From positions 2,790,001-2,854,000 of the forward strand of contig NZ_CP066771.1 of the NCBI RefSeq assembly GCF_016466415.2: a stretch of DNA of 64,000 bases, read 5' to 3'. A program made the position numbers and the translations under genes. The notes below the pieces were generated by a model. That model searched no databases. It was not told where the DNA came from and saw only the letters and a list, made by a program, of their open reading frames with translations. Below are positions 9,971-18,234 of the stretch, one piece after another (positions within the stretch are counted from its first letter, which is position 1; each line of letters begins with the position of its first letter). Source of the DNA: Ralstonia pickettii (GTDB taxonomy: Bacteria > Pseudomonadota > Gammaproteobacteria > Burkholderiales > Burkholderiaceae).

Positions 9971-10015
9971 CTAGTAGGAAAGAAATGTCGGATAAGGTCG
10001 ACTCGGACTGTCCAT
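9971..10015 (-). CDS. Possible proline-rich leader peptide, 14 aa
   Basis: ATG with GGAGG six bases upstream, encoding MDSPSRPYPTFLSY and a TAG stop. Three of the 14 residues are proline (4, 7, 9). It starts 18 bases after the porin stop codon and sits upstream of the stem-loops that precede the 68-aa gene and the transporter. The layout resembles the proline-codon leader ORF of mgtA in enteric bacteria, which senses Mg2+ and proline through ribosome stalling; that parallel is inference. It could also be a chance ORF. Confidence 0.4.
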   Translation of the reverse strand: MDSPSRPYPTFLSY

Positions 10016-10033
10016 ATGGGTCCTCCGTAAGTC

Positions 10034-11485
10034 TTAGAACTCGGCGTGGACGCGCATGCCGTAAAACTTGGCAGGGCCGCGGTCCCGGTTGTAGCCAGGG
10101 TTCTGGATCAATTGAAAATCGGGGCTGAGCATAAGGCCCTTGACCGGCTGAAAGCTGTAAAACAATTCGAGTACGCGCTCGTGGCCGTAGTTCAACGCGC
10201 CATCCCCCAGGAACGCGCCACTGCCGCCCGCCGCCAGGTAGGCGCGGTGATCCGGGCCCAGCATATTCAGCGAAAATGCCGCACCCACCACATCATTGGG
10301 GCGCCCCCACGCCGTGCCCTTGAGCAGACCGCCGAACGACACGTTTCGCCCCGCCTCGGTAAAAGCATAGGTCTCCGTCTTATCGTCCGACCAGTTCAAT
10401 CGAGTGAAGAGGCCCAAGTTTTCACCCACCTTTTGCTCGAAGGACAAACCCACGCCAACCTTGGCGTGCTCACGCCGCACCAGACTCAAATCGGGCTGGC
10501 CCGCAGTGGCTTGACCGAGCGCAAGAGCATCGTCAAAGCGGCCCATACGGGCGAAGTTTCGCCATCCGAGCAGGCGGACTTTGCCCTCCTGGCCGAGCAG
10601 CGTGTAGCTCTTCTCCAGTTCGAGCATGTCGCCGTAATGCTTGAGAAGACGCGTGTCGAGCGGCAAGCCGTTGGACTCCACCGGCTGGAGGAAACGGCCC
10701 GCGCGCACCGCCCAGCCAAGCTCGCTATCGATGTACTCGAGCGCAAGCCCCCAGCTGTAGCCGCGCGCATCCGCTGCATAGTCGAACGACGGATGCGTCA
10801 TGAACGACCAGTTCAGGAACTGCGTGCGCGGATCGTGGGCGTACTCCACCGCATCGAACACGTCGAGCACGGGCAAATTGCCCACGGTCAGTACCACGCC
10901 ACGCTTGTCCACCACGTCGGCGAACTGGTTGAAGTCGGCGTCGACCTTTTCGGTGTCGCCGCCCAGACCCCAGGTCTGGCGCAGGAACACGCGGGCGCGG
11001 TAGAGCGTCGGATCGGTACCGGTGACCTTGGCAAGTTCCCCGTTGGTTGGGCCGCCAAGCCCGTGCAGATCGGAGAAAGCCTTGCCCATCACGACTTCTG
11101 GATTGAAGTGGACCTCGGCGCCCTTCCACAACCGCATGCCCAGATCGAGCGTGGTGCTGAACGAGTAGCTGATCGCGCGGTCGCCGGTCAGGCTGTTGTC
11201 GCCACTGTACGGAGACTTGAACGCGGGCTTGGCTTGCCAAACCCAGGTCGATTGACCGTGGAAACCGAAGCGGTCATCCAGTTCACCGCCAGCAATCGGC
11301 AGTGCATCTGCAGCCGGCGCGGAAGCCGGGGCTTCTTGCGCTTGAGCTGCATGGGTGAAAACAGAGAACGAGGTCATCGCGGCCAGCAGGGCCGGACGAC
11401 GGAACGGACGCAGTGCGGCGGCACGCACCAGAACGAGCGGACGCACTGCGACCCATACGTATTGCAGCATCGAGAGAAACAGCAT
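10034..11485 (-). CDS. OprB-type outer-membrane porin
   Basis: 483 aa from an ATG with GGGGAGG eight bases upstream. A long signal region ends in THAAQAQ (about residue 50). The mature part has the beta-barrel pattern of the carbohydrate-selective OprB family: FGFHGQSTWVWQ near the start, paired RVFLRQTWGLGG, FADVVDKRGVVLTVGNL, WGLALEYIDSELGWAVR, and a terminal strand ending in aromatic Phe (MRVHAEF), the BAM signal. OprB-like channels usually pass sugars, but here the gene heads a unit with an NRAMP-like transporter, so metal passage is possible, as known for the Mn2+ channel MnoP that works with MntH in Bradyrhizobium. Substrate is unproven. Confidence 0.85.
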   Translation of the reverse strand: MLFLSMLQYVWVAVRPLVLVRAAALRPFRRPALLAAMTSFSVFTHAAQAQEAPASAPAADALPIAGGELDDRFGFHGQSTWVWQAKPAFKSPYSGDNSLTGDRAISYSFSTTLDLGMRLWKGAEVHFNPEVVMGKAFSDLHGLGGPTNGELAKVTGTDPTLYRARVFLRQTWGLGGDTEKVDADFNQFADVVDKRGVVLTVGNLPVLDVFDAVEYAHDPRTQFLNWSFMTHPSFDYAADARGYSWGLALEYIDSELGWAVRAGRFLQPVESNGLPLDTRLLKHYGDMLELEKSYTLLGQEGKVRLLGWRNFARMGRFDDALALGQATAGQPDLSLVRREHAKVGVGLSFEQKVGENLGLFTRLNWSDDKTETYAFTEAGRNVSFGGLLKGTAWGRPNDVVGAAFSLNMLGPDHRAYLAAGGSGAFLGDGALNYGHERVLELFYSFQPVKGLMLSPDFQLIQNPGYNRDRGPAKFYGMRVHAEF

Positions 11486-12146
11486 GAGACCTCCCCCGTT
11501 CGTTTCTATGACGAACGTAGGCATGAGCCGACCACGATCCTCCCAGGAAACCACGAACGCGAACGCGCACGCAGCTACATGGCCGTGTCGGTAAAACAAT
11601 CGAATTGTGGGAATGGGCTTGAACGGAGAACCCGCGCAAGTGCCACTACCCGCCGTGCAATGCGGCTAGGCAGTGGATGGCGCAAAGCGAAAACGATGCG
11701 CCGAGACTGTCTAGCCGTTCAGAGTGCGATCGAAGATCGACTAGAACAACTGTCCATGGAGAACATCTCCGTAGTGATGACGGGGCGCAGAGTAACAAAG
11801 TGTTCTCGGACTCGGCAAGCGTTTTTTGGAGGGGGTGAAAGGCGCTTTGCGGGCCGGCAACACGCGCATACCCCGCAAACCCACGACTGGTGCGGAATTG
11901 GCTTGCGGGCGCCATTTGCAAGCATCTTGGTCACATCAGAAAATACTCCCCCTAAGTACGCTCGTCACCGCACAATGCACGTGCCTTTTTGCGATGTGCT
12001 GAACACATGTCGTGGGCATTCGCACCCGGCTGCCGCGCCTGCTTAAATGACCCTGTAGATAGGCTTCCGCGACAGACCGAGCGCACCGCGCTGCTCACGC
12101 ATCGCACTCGGCCGCACAACACTTCAAACATCGAAAGAGAGGTTGT
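11486..12146. other. 661-bp divergent intergenic region
   Basis: It separates the minus-strand porin from the plus-strand I78-like lipoprotein. It contains the inverted repeat at 11497-11517, a GGAGA-aca-TCTCC palindrome at 11758-11770, and the leader of the lipoprotein gene (GAGAGG before 12147). No frame has both a ribosome site and good codon use. Promoters must lie here, but none matches consensus well. Confidence 0.5.
11497..11517 (-). promoter_or_regulatory. 7-bp inverted repeat abutting the porin ribosome site
   Basis: CGTTCGT and ACGAACG are separated by 7 bases. In the mRNA this forms a hairpin that ends one base before the GGGGGAGG ribosome site of the porin. It could be an operator or a translational control hairpin. 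Confidence 0.45.
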
Positions 12147-12476
12147 ATGGCGCGCATTGCATCGATGCTCATGGCAGTTGTCGCCCTTGCAAACCTGGCC
12201 GGATGCTCGACGACCGGCAGAGAACAAATCCAGAACGGAGGCGAGGCATCCATGGCTGAATACACCCCACCGGCGGGCACATGCCCGGCCGCCTCTGGTC
12301 CAGACGACACACTCATCGGCAAATCCGAGCAGGACGCATCGACGCTGCTGAACGGCTGCCTGTGGCGCGTCAGCGAACGGGACGGCAAGGCGTTGCCGGG
12401 CACGATGGACTATCGGGGAGAACGCCGTAATCTGGGTATCCAGGACGGCAAGGTGATTTGGGTGCGACGGGGTTGA
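12147..12476 (+). CDS. Lipoprotein resembling peptidase inhibitor I78 family
   Basis: 109 aa. The lipobox is LAGC with Cys20 as the likely lipidation site. The mature part reads CPAASGPDDTLIGKSEQDA, then TMDYRGERRNLGIQDGKVIWVRRG. The spacing of L-I/V-G-K and MDYR-x2-R-x-N followed by a turn and a hydrophobic strand matches the small I78 inhibitor fold (Elastase/subtilisin inhibitors). The usual C-terminal Cys-Gly is absent and a second Cys lies in LLNGCLWRV instead. A good ribosome site precedes it. It is probably outer-membrane anchored, facing the periplasm, and may protect against proteases. Confidence 0.75.
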   Translation: MARIASMLMAVVALANLAGCSTTGREQIQNGGEASMAEYTPPAGTCPAASGPDDTLIGKSEQDASTLLNGCLWRVSERDGKALPGTMDYRGERRNLGIQDGKVIWVRRG

Positions 12477-12514
12477 GGTTTCCCCTCGCGCCGCAAGGCA
12501 TTGTGGACGGACAA

Positions 12515-12550
12515 AGAAAAAGCGGCTTCCTTTCGGAAGTCGCTTTTGCA
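12515..12550. terminator. Bidirectional Rho-independent terminator
   Basis: AAAAAGCGGCTTCC pairs with GGAAGTCGCTTTT around a TTTC loop, with T-runs on both strands. It ends the I78-like gene (plus) and the sspB/tRNA-Thr transcript (minus). Confidence 0.9.
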
Positions 12551-12552
12551 TT

Positions 12553-12628
<76 letters not shown>

Positions 12629-12657
12629 AAAGAATCACGATTCTAACCTAACACGCG

Positions 12658-13155
12658 TTACTTGACGACCTTTAGCGCAGGCTTTCCACCGATGCGTGGC
12701 ACGTTTGGCGGGGTGGGCTCGTCCTCCGGGCCCGTTTCCGCTTCGGCAGGGACGGATGCAGATGCCGATTCCGAATCCACCGCGGCCAGCTTGGGCGGCG
12801 GGTTGTTCTCGCGTTCGGTCGCCGCCTGTGTCGTCGGGGTGCTGCGCTCCACCGGGAATGCCATACCTTGACCGTTCTCGCGCGCGTACACGGCGAGCAC
12901 GTTTTCGATTGGCACCTCGATCTTGCGCGACACACCAGAGAAGCGTGCGTGGAACGTGATCCACTCGTTGCCCATGTCGAGCTGGCTGGTCGCGTCAAAG
13001 CTCACGTTCAGCACGATCTCGTCGTTCTTGACGAACTCGCGCGGCACGTTGGTACTGTTGTCGACGAAGACAGCGATGTACGGCGTAAAGCCGTTATCCG
13101 TACACCACTCATAGATGGCTCGGATCAGATAGGGCTTGGTGGAGGTTTCCGACAT
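12658..13155 (-). CDS. sspB: ClpXP protease specificity-enhancing factor SspB
   Basis: 165 aa. SspB tethers ssrA-tagged and other substrates to ClpX. The folded substrate-binding domain (about 1-110) contains TKPYLIRAIYEWCTDNGFTPYI and the DEIVLNVS region. An acidic, Pro/Ala-rich flexible linker follows, and the last residues (IGGKPALKVVK) match the ClpX-docking XB peptide of E. coli SspB. It follows sspA by 72 bases in the standard sspA-sspB pair, downstream of petABC. Confidence 0.96.
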   Translation of the reverse strand: MSETSTKPYLIRAIYEWCTDNGFTPYIAVFVDNSTNVPREFVKNDEIVLNVSFDATSQLDMGNEWITFHARFSGVSRKIEVPIENVLAVYARENGQGMAFPVERSTPTTQAATERENNPPPKLAAVDSESASASVPAEAETGPEDEPTPPNVPRIGGKPALKVVK

Positions 13156-13227
13156 GATGAAATCAGTGACCGTTGGGCTCGGCCGCGCGCAGGCTCAGCC
13201 CGGGCACGGCCCGCGACCCGGCGGCGA

Positions 13228-13839
13228 TCAGCGGCGCATGACCTTTTCGGACGGCGTCAGCGCTTCAATATACGCCGGACGGCTGAAGATACGCTCGGCG
13301 TATTTCATCAGCGGGGCGGCATTCTTCGAGACCTCAATACCGTAGTGGTCCAGGCGCCACAGCAGCGGCGCGATCGCCACGTCGAGCATCGAGAACTCTT
13401 CGCCCAGCATGTACTTGTTCTTCAGGAAGATCGGAGCGAGCTGCGTGAGGCGGTCACGGATGGCCGCACGGGCCTTCTCGTGATTCTTCTCGGCAGCCTT
13501 GCCCTTTTCGTTCTCCAGCACGGACACGTGCGTGAACAATTCCTTTTCGAAGTTGAACAGGAATAGGCGGGCGCGGGCGCGTTGCACCGGATCAGCCGGC
13601 ATCAGCTGCGGGTGCGGGAAGCGCTCGTCGATGTATTCGTTGATGATGTTCGACTCGTACAGAATCAGATCGCGTTCAACCAGGATGGGCACCTGGCCGT
13701 ACGGGTTCATCACCGCGATATCTTCCGGCTTGTTGAAGAGATCGACGTCGCGAATCTCGAAATCCATGCCCTTTTCGAACAGGACGAGGCGGCAACGCTG
13801 CGAGAACGGGCAAGTGGTGCCCGAGTACAAGACCATCAT
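13228..13839 (-). CDS. sspA: Stringent starvation protein A
   Basis: 203 aa from the first of two ATGs (MMVLYSGTT), with AAGGA upstream. The glutathione-transferase fold is clear: N-terminal thioredoxin-like part with SGTTCPFSQRCRLVLFEKG, YGQVPILVERDLILYES (cis-Pro loop), and an all-helical C-terminal half. SspA binds RNA polymerase in stress and stationary phase rather than acting as an enzyme. An upstream GTG/ATG would add a few residues without a better ribosome site. It is paired with sspB, and a terminator separates it from petC. Confidence 0.95.
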   Translation of the reverse strand: MMVLYSGTTCPFSQRCRLVLFEKGMDFEIRDVDLFNKPEDIAVMNPYGQVPILVERDLILYESNIINEYIDERFPHPQLMPADPVQRARARLFLFNFEKELFTHVSVLENEKGKAAEKNHEKARAAIRDRLTQLAPIFLKNKYMLGEEFSMLDVAIAPLLWRLDHYGIEVSKNAAPLMKYAERIFSRPAYIEALTPSEKVMRR

Positions 13840-13925
13840 GGTTGTAGTTCCTTGGCGCATGGGCCGGGGGCGGCCCGATGACGGTACAACCGCGGCGACA
13901 AACAGCGTCTCCGCGGCACAAACTG

Positions 13926-13973
13926 CGAAAAGGCAAAGGGCTAGAACCAGTTCCCCACCGGCCTAGCCCTTGC
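13926..13973 (-). terminator. Probable terminator of petABC
   Basis: Nine-base stem AAGGGCTAG/CTAGCCCTT with an 18-base loop, followed on the minus strand by TTGCCTTTTC. It lies between petC and sspA. Confidence 0.6.
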
Positions 13974-13989
13974 CCGGAAAACACGGATT

Positions 13990-14733
13990 TTACTTGATGT
14001 CCTTCCAATAGGCCGCATTCAGGCGCCAGGCCAGCACGAAGAACACGCCAATGAACAACAGTACCCAGACGCCGAGACGCTTGCGCAGGTTGCCGGCGGG
14101 CTCAGCCATCCAGTCCAGATAACTGACCAGATCAGCGACTGCCTGGTCATATTCGACCTTGTTCATCTTGCCCGGCACCGACACCTCGAAGCCGACCAGC
14201 TTCTTCTCGGCCTCGCCGTGCTCGGACTTCACTTCGGCGTACTTGGGCACTTGCTGACCCTGCAGCTCCCACAGCACATGCGGCATGCCGACCTTGTCGA
14301 AGACAAGGTTGTTCCAGCCGGTCGGACGCGTGTCGTCACGGTAGAACGTGCGCAGGTAGGTGTAGAGCCAGTCGCTGCCACGTGCCCGGGCAATCACCGA
14401 CAGGTCTGGCGGCACGGCGCCAAACCACTTCTTGGCGTCCTCGCGGTCCATGGCGATGTGCATCGTGTCGCCGACCTTGTCTGATGTGAACAGCAGGTTC
14501 TGCTTGATCTGCTCCTCGGTCAAACCGATGTCGCGCAGACGGTTGTAGCGCATGGCGCTGGCGCCGTGGCAGTTCAGGCAATAGTTGACGAACAGCTTGG
14601 CGCCGCGCTGCAGCGCAGACGTGTCGCTGGACTGGTTGGGCGCCGGATCGAGCGGGACTCCGCCCTCATTGGCCATCACGGGCGCGGCAAACACGAGACC
14701 GGCCAAGGCGAAAATCGCAAGCAGCTTTTTCAT
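13990..14733 (-). CDS. petC: Ubiquinol-cytochrome c reductase, cytochrome c1 subunit
   Basis: 247 aa. A signal peptide (MKKLLAIFALAGLVFAAPVMA) directs export. The heme c site is CLNCH (about 53-57), and the distal Met is probably in the VGMPHVLW region. One C-terminal membrane helix (WVLLFIGVFFVLAWRL) anchors the domain in the inner membrane, facing the periplasm. AAGGA eight bases upstream supports this ATG over one 15 bases earlier. Cytochrome c1 passes electrons from the Rieske protein to cytochrome c. It is the last gene of petABC. Confidence 0.97.
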   Translation of the reverse strand: MKKLLAIFALAGLVFAAPVMANEGGVPLDPAPNQSSDTSALQRGAKLFVNYCLNCHGASAMRYNRLRDIGLTEEQIKQNLLFTSDKVGDTMHIAMDREDAKKWFGAVPPDLSVIARARGSDWLYTYLRTFYRDDTRPTGWNNLVFDKVGMPHVLWELQGQQVPKYAEVKSEHGEAEKKLVGFEVSVPGKMNKVEYDQAVADLVSYLDWMAEPAGNLRKRLGVWVLLFIGVFFVLAWRLNAAYWKDIK

Positions 14734-14770
14734 TCTTGTGTCCTTCATGGGTCCTTGTGCGCGGGCTCTA

Positions 14771-16171
14771 TCAGTGCGGCGTGAACGTGACGCGCTCAGG
14801 CACTGGCTTGAACGTCCCGATCTGGCTCCAGATCGGCATCGCGAGGAAGAACGCGAAGTACAGAATGGTGCCGATCTGCGAGATGATCGAACCAACCGGG
14901 CTCGGCGGCTGGATACCCAGGTAACCCAGCACCGCGAAGGCGATCACGAAGAGGATCAGCAGCGTCTTGTGGAAGCCCGGGCGATAGCGGATCGACTTGA
15001 CCGGCGACTGGTCCAGCCACGGCAGGAAAAAGAAGATCACCACCGAGCCGCCCATCACGACCACGCCCCAGAACTTCGCGTCAATGAAGGCAAAGCCCAG
15101 CGCCAGAATCACGGCAACAGCCACCGCCACGCCCTTGACCTTCATGCTCTTGGAACGCACGAACAGCAGCCCCAGCATGATTGCGATGAAGCCCCACAGC
15201 CATGGCAGGAAGTCCGACGTGGTCGCGCGCAGCATCGAGTAGAACGGCGTGAAGTACCAGACCGGTGCAATGTGCGGCGGCGTCTTCAATGAGTCTGCCG
15301 GGATGAAGTTGTTGGCTTCGAGGAAGTAGCCGCCCATTTCGGGCGCGAAGAACACGATCGCGCTGAAGATGAACAGGAACACCGCCACGCCCACGATGTC
15401 GTGCACCGAGTAATACGGGTGGAACGGAATGCCGTCGAGCGGAATGCCGCGCTCGTCCTTCTTGGCCTTGATCTCGACGCCGTCCGGGTTGTTCGAACCC
15501 ACTTCGTGGAGAGCGATGATGTGCGCCACCACCAGGCCCAGCAGCACCAGCGGCACCGCAATAACGTGGAACGAGAAGAAGCGATTCAGCGTCGCGTCCG
15601 ACACCACGTAGTCGCCGCGGATCCACAGCGACAGGTCCGGGCCGATCAGCGGGATGGCCGAGAACAAGTTCACGATCACCTGCGCGCCCCAGTACGACAT
15701 CTGGCCCCATGGCAGCAGATACCCCATGAAGGCCTCGGCCATCAGGCACAGAAAGATCAGACAGCCGAAGATCCAGACCAGCTCGCGGGGCTTACGGTAC
15801 GAGCCGTACAGCATGCCGCGGAACATGTGCAGATACACGACGATGAAGAACGCCGAAGCGCCGGTCGAGTGCATGTAGCGCACCAGCCAGCCCCACGGCA
15901 CCTCGCGCATGATGAACTCCACGCTCGCATAGGCGACGGGGATGCCGGCGGCGTTGAGTGTGCCGTCCGGCTTGTAATTCATCACCAGGAAAATGCCCGT
16001 GACGATCTGGATCACCAGCACCAGCAGCGCCAGCGACCCGAAGAAATACCAGAAGTTGAAATTCTTCGGCGCGTAGTACTCGGACAGATGCGCCTTCCAC
16101 AGCTCCGATGCCGGGAAGCGTGCATCGATCCAGCCCAGCAGCCCGGTTGTCTCCACCTTCTTCTCGGCCAT
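14771..16171 (-). CDS. petB: Ubiquinol-cytochrome c reductase, cytochrome b subunit
   Basis: 466 aa from the ATG of MAEKKVETTG. The fused bacterial type carries the b6-like and subunit IV-like parts in one chain. Heme-ligand histidines are in HSTGASAFFIVVYLHMFRG (helix B) and FFSFHVIAVPLVLLGLVVAHIIALHEVG (helix D). The Qo-site motif PVWY (PEWY in many species) is present in HIAPVWYFTPFYSML. The start lies two bases past the petA stop. It forms the quinol-oxidising core of complex III in the inner membrane. Confidence 0.97.
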   Translation of the reverse strand: MAEKKVETTGLLGWIDARFPASELWKAHLSEYYAPKNFNFWYFFGSLALLVLVIQIVTGIFLVMNYKPDGTLNAAGIPVAYASVEFIMREVPWGWLVRYMHSTGASAFFIVVYLHMFRGMLYGSYRKPRELVWIFGCLIFLCLMAEAFMGYLLPWGQMSYWGAQVIVNLFSAIPLIGPDLSLWIRGDYVVSDATLNRFFSFHVIAVPLVLLGLVVAHIIALHEVGSNNPDGVEIKAKKDERGIPLDGIPFHPYYSVHDIVGVAVFLFIFSAIVFFAPEMGGYFLEANNFIPADSLKTPPHIAPVWYFTPFYSMLRATTSDFLPWLWGFIAIMLGLLFVRSKSMKVKGVAVAVAVILALGFAFIDAKFWGVVVMGGSVVIFFFLPWLDQSPVKSIRYRPGFHKTLLILFVIAFAVLGYLGIQPPSPVGSIISQIGTILYFAFFLAMPIWSQIGTFKPVPERVTFTPH

Positions 16172-16173
16172 GA

Positions 16174-16782
16174 TCAAGCCTCTCCTTTCTCGTCTTTACC
16201 GATCACCAGCTTCGTGTCGGACAGGAACATGTACGGCGGAACGTCGAGGTTCTGGGGCGCGGGCTTGTTCTTGAACACGCGGCCAGCCAGGTCGAACGTG
16301 GAGCCATGGCACGGGCAGACGAAGCCGGGGTCTCCAGCGAGCTGCACGTTGGCACCTGCGGGAAACGGACCAGACGGGGAGCAGCCGAGATGGGAGCAGA
16401 TGCCGACCACGACCAGCAGGTCCTTGTGCTCGGCACGGGAGCGGGTTTCGTTCTTGCAATAGTCCGGCGTCTTCATGGTGAAGGGCACGTCGGACTTGGG
16501 GTCTGCAACTTCGTTATCGGTCTTCTTGAGCGACTCCAGCATGTCGGGCGTGCGTTTGAGCAGCCAGACGGGCTTGCCGCGCCATTCCACCACCTTCATC
16601 TGGCCCGGGGCCAGGTCGCTCACGTCCGCCTCTACGGGCGCGCCCGCTGCACGGGCTTTTTCAGATGGTGCGAATGTGCAAACGAAAGGGGCCGCAACTG
16701 CAACCCCTCCCACACCACCAGCCACGGACGTCGCAATCAATAGATTGCGGCGACCCTTGTCCACGTTTTGCTGGTCACTCAT
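16174..16782 (-). CDS. petA: Ubiquinol-cytochrome c reductase, Rieske iron-sulfur subunit
   Basis: 202 aa. The N-terminus has a twin-arginine sequence (KGRRNLLIATSVAGG), so the folded [2Fe-2S] protein is expected to use the Tat system encoded at 29-31 kb. The cluster ligands are in CSHLGCSP and CPCHGSTFD. It is the first gene of petABC. A -10 box TATAAT sits 48 bases upstream of the start. Confidence 0.97.
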   Translation of the reverse strand: MSDQQNVDKGRRNLLIATSVAGGVGGVAVAAPFVCTFAPSEKARAAGAPVEADVSDLAPGQMKVVEWRGKPVWLLKRTPDMLESLKKTDNEVADPKSDVPFTMKTPDYCKNETRSRAEHKDLLVVVGICSHLGCSPSGPFPAGANVQLAGDPGFVCPCHGSTFDLAGRVFKNKPAPQNLDVPPYMFLSDTKLVIGKDEKGEA

Positions 16783-16829
16783 TCAAGACCCCAGGGTGAG
16801 AAATCAAGATAGATTCGCGTCAACCAAAA

Positions 16830-16835
16830 ATTATA
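16830..16835 (-). promoter_or_regulatory. -10 element of petABC
   Basis: Perfect TATAAT on the minus strand, 48 bases before petA. No good -35 box is found at 16-18 bases, so activation may be needed. The rest of 16783-17027 is the divergent petA/mscL control region, with a TATAGT on the plus strand at about 16881. Confidence 0.55.
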
Positions 16836-17027
16836 CCCGAGCGTACCTGGCCGACGGTAGCGGTCGCGGGGGGCGTCCGTTGCGGATATAGTGGACGCAC
16901 CGATTGCCCGCCAGCCCAGTCCAGGCAAGGCTTCGGCATGTCTCTTGCAACCTCGCTTTCAACAATTCAGGTCAACCGTTCGCCAGCTTGACCGTTTGTC
17001 TCGAATCAAACAATCCGGAGAAAACCG

Positions 17028-17456
17028 ATGGCACTGATGCAAGACTTCAAGAAATTCGCGATGCGCGGCAACGTGATCGACCTGGCAGTGGGTGTGATCA
17101 TCGGTGCGGCGTTCGGCAAAATCGTGGATTCGCTCGTCAATGATCTGATCATGCCGCTGATCAGCCGCATCGTCGGCAAGCTGGATTTCTCGAGCCTGTT
17201 CATCCAACTCGCAGAGGCGCCCGCTGGTGTGCCGCACACCCTGGCGGATCTGAAGAAGGCAGGCGTGCCGGTCTTCGCCTACGGCAATTTCGTCACCGTG
17301 GCGGTCAATTTTCTGATTCTCGCGTTTATCGTATTTCTGATGGTGCGCGCCATCACGCGCATGATCGACGCCAACCCACCGGCAGCGCCCGCCGAAACAC
17401 CCGAAGACATTCAACTGCTGCGCGAGATTCGCGACAGCCTGAAGAACAAACCGTAA
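17028..17456 (+). CDS. mscL: Large-conductance mechanosensitive channel MscL
   Basis: 142 aa. The start is supported by GGAG eight bases upstream. The protein shows the MscL pattern: amphipathic N-terminal helix ([34 protein letters not shown]), with TM1 running from it, a periplasmic loop, TM2 ([19 protein letters not shown]) and a C-terminal helical bundle ([19 protein letters not shown]). It opens at lytic membrane tension to release solutes on osmotic downshock. It is a single gene facing away from petA, and it ends 12 bases from the convergent Nif3-like gene. Confidence 0.97.
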   Translation: MALMQDFKKFAMRGNVIDLAVGVIIGAAFGKIVDSLVNDLIMPLISRIVGKLDFSSLFIQLAEAPAGVPHTLADLKKAGVPVFAYGNFVTVAVNFLILAFIVFLMVRAITRMIDANPPAAPAETPEDIQLLREIRDSLKNKP

Positions 17457-17468
17457 TCACACGTCCGA

Positions 17469-18215
17469 TCACACCGGATTCGGAATATCGATGAAGGTGT
17501 GACGCACACCGAAGCGCTCGGCCAGATGAGTGCCGAGCGCCCGAACGCCACCGCGCTCGGTGGCGTGGTGACCCGCACCGATATAGGCAACACCCGATTC
17601 ACGCGCAAGATGCGTGGTCTGCTCCGACGCTTCACCGCTCAGATACACGTCTACACCGGCGGCCACCGCAGCATCAAACCAGCCTTGCGCCCCGCCTGTG
17701 CACCAGCCGACCGTACGCACCGGACGATCCTCCTCACCGATCACGAGAGGCACCCGGTTGAGCCTTGCCGACACCGTCTGCGCAAAGGCACGCAGCGTGG
17801 TAGGTGCGGCGAGCGCGCCAATCCAACCCAGTTCATCGTCGCCGAACCGGCCTTGGGGCGAGATGCCCAGCAAGGCCCCTAGCTGCGCGTTGTTGCCCAG
17901 GTCAGGGTGCGCATCGAGCGGCAAGTGATATGCGAACAGGTTGAGATCGTGCGTCAGAAGTTGCTTCAAGCGCGCATGCTTCTGCCCCACGACACGGCCA
18001 TCCTCGCCCTTCCAGAAGTAACCATGATGCACGAGGATGGCGTCCGCACGGGCTTCGATGGCAGCCTCGATCAAGGCCAGGCTGGCCGTCACGCCCGTCA
18101 CGATATGGGTAACGCTTTCGCGCCCTTGCACCTGCAGACCATTGGGGCAGTAGTCCCGAAAACGGGCCGCCTGCAACAGGTCGTTCAAGTACAATTCAAG
18201 TTCTTTTCGATCCAT
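17469..18215 (-). CDS. Nif3-like dinuclear metal-centre protein (YbgI family)
   Basis: 248 aa, the usual length for the bacterial short form. Metal-ligand motifs are visible: [11 protein letters not shown] (about 61-71) and [11 protein letters not shown] (about 215-225), with Asp from HLPLDAHPD between. The protein probably forms a toroidal hexamer with two metals per subunit; its cellular reaction is unsettled (GTP cyclohydrolase I type 2 annotation exists). It is head-to-head with htrA, starts 19 bases apart, an order I recall from other betaproteobacteria. Confidence 0.93.
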   Translation of the reverse strand: MDRKELELYLNDLLQAARFRDYCPNGLQVQGRESVTHIVTGVTASLALIEAAIEARADAILVHHGYFWKGEDGRVVGQKHARLKQLLTHDLNLFAYHLPLDAHPDLGNNAQLGALLGISPQGRFGDDELGWIGALAAPTTLRAFAQTVSARLNRVPLVIGEEDRPVRTVGWCTGGAQGWFDAAVAAGVDVYLSGEASEQTTHLARESGVAYIGAGHHATERGGVRALGTHLAERFGVRHTFIDIPNPV

Positions 18216-18234
18216 TTGGACTCAACTTCGCTCT

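Noticed and set aside
9802-10033. Known riboswitch (Mn2+ yybP-ykoY or Mg2+ M-box) upstream of the NRAMP-like gene
   Set aside because: The conserved core sequences of these riboswitches were not found; the stems seen are better described as an unassigned structured leader.
11758-11770. GGAGA-aca-TCTCC palindrome as an operator
   Set aside because: Only five base pairs per arm and far from either start codon; likely chance.
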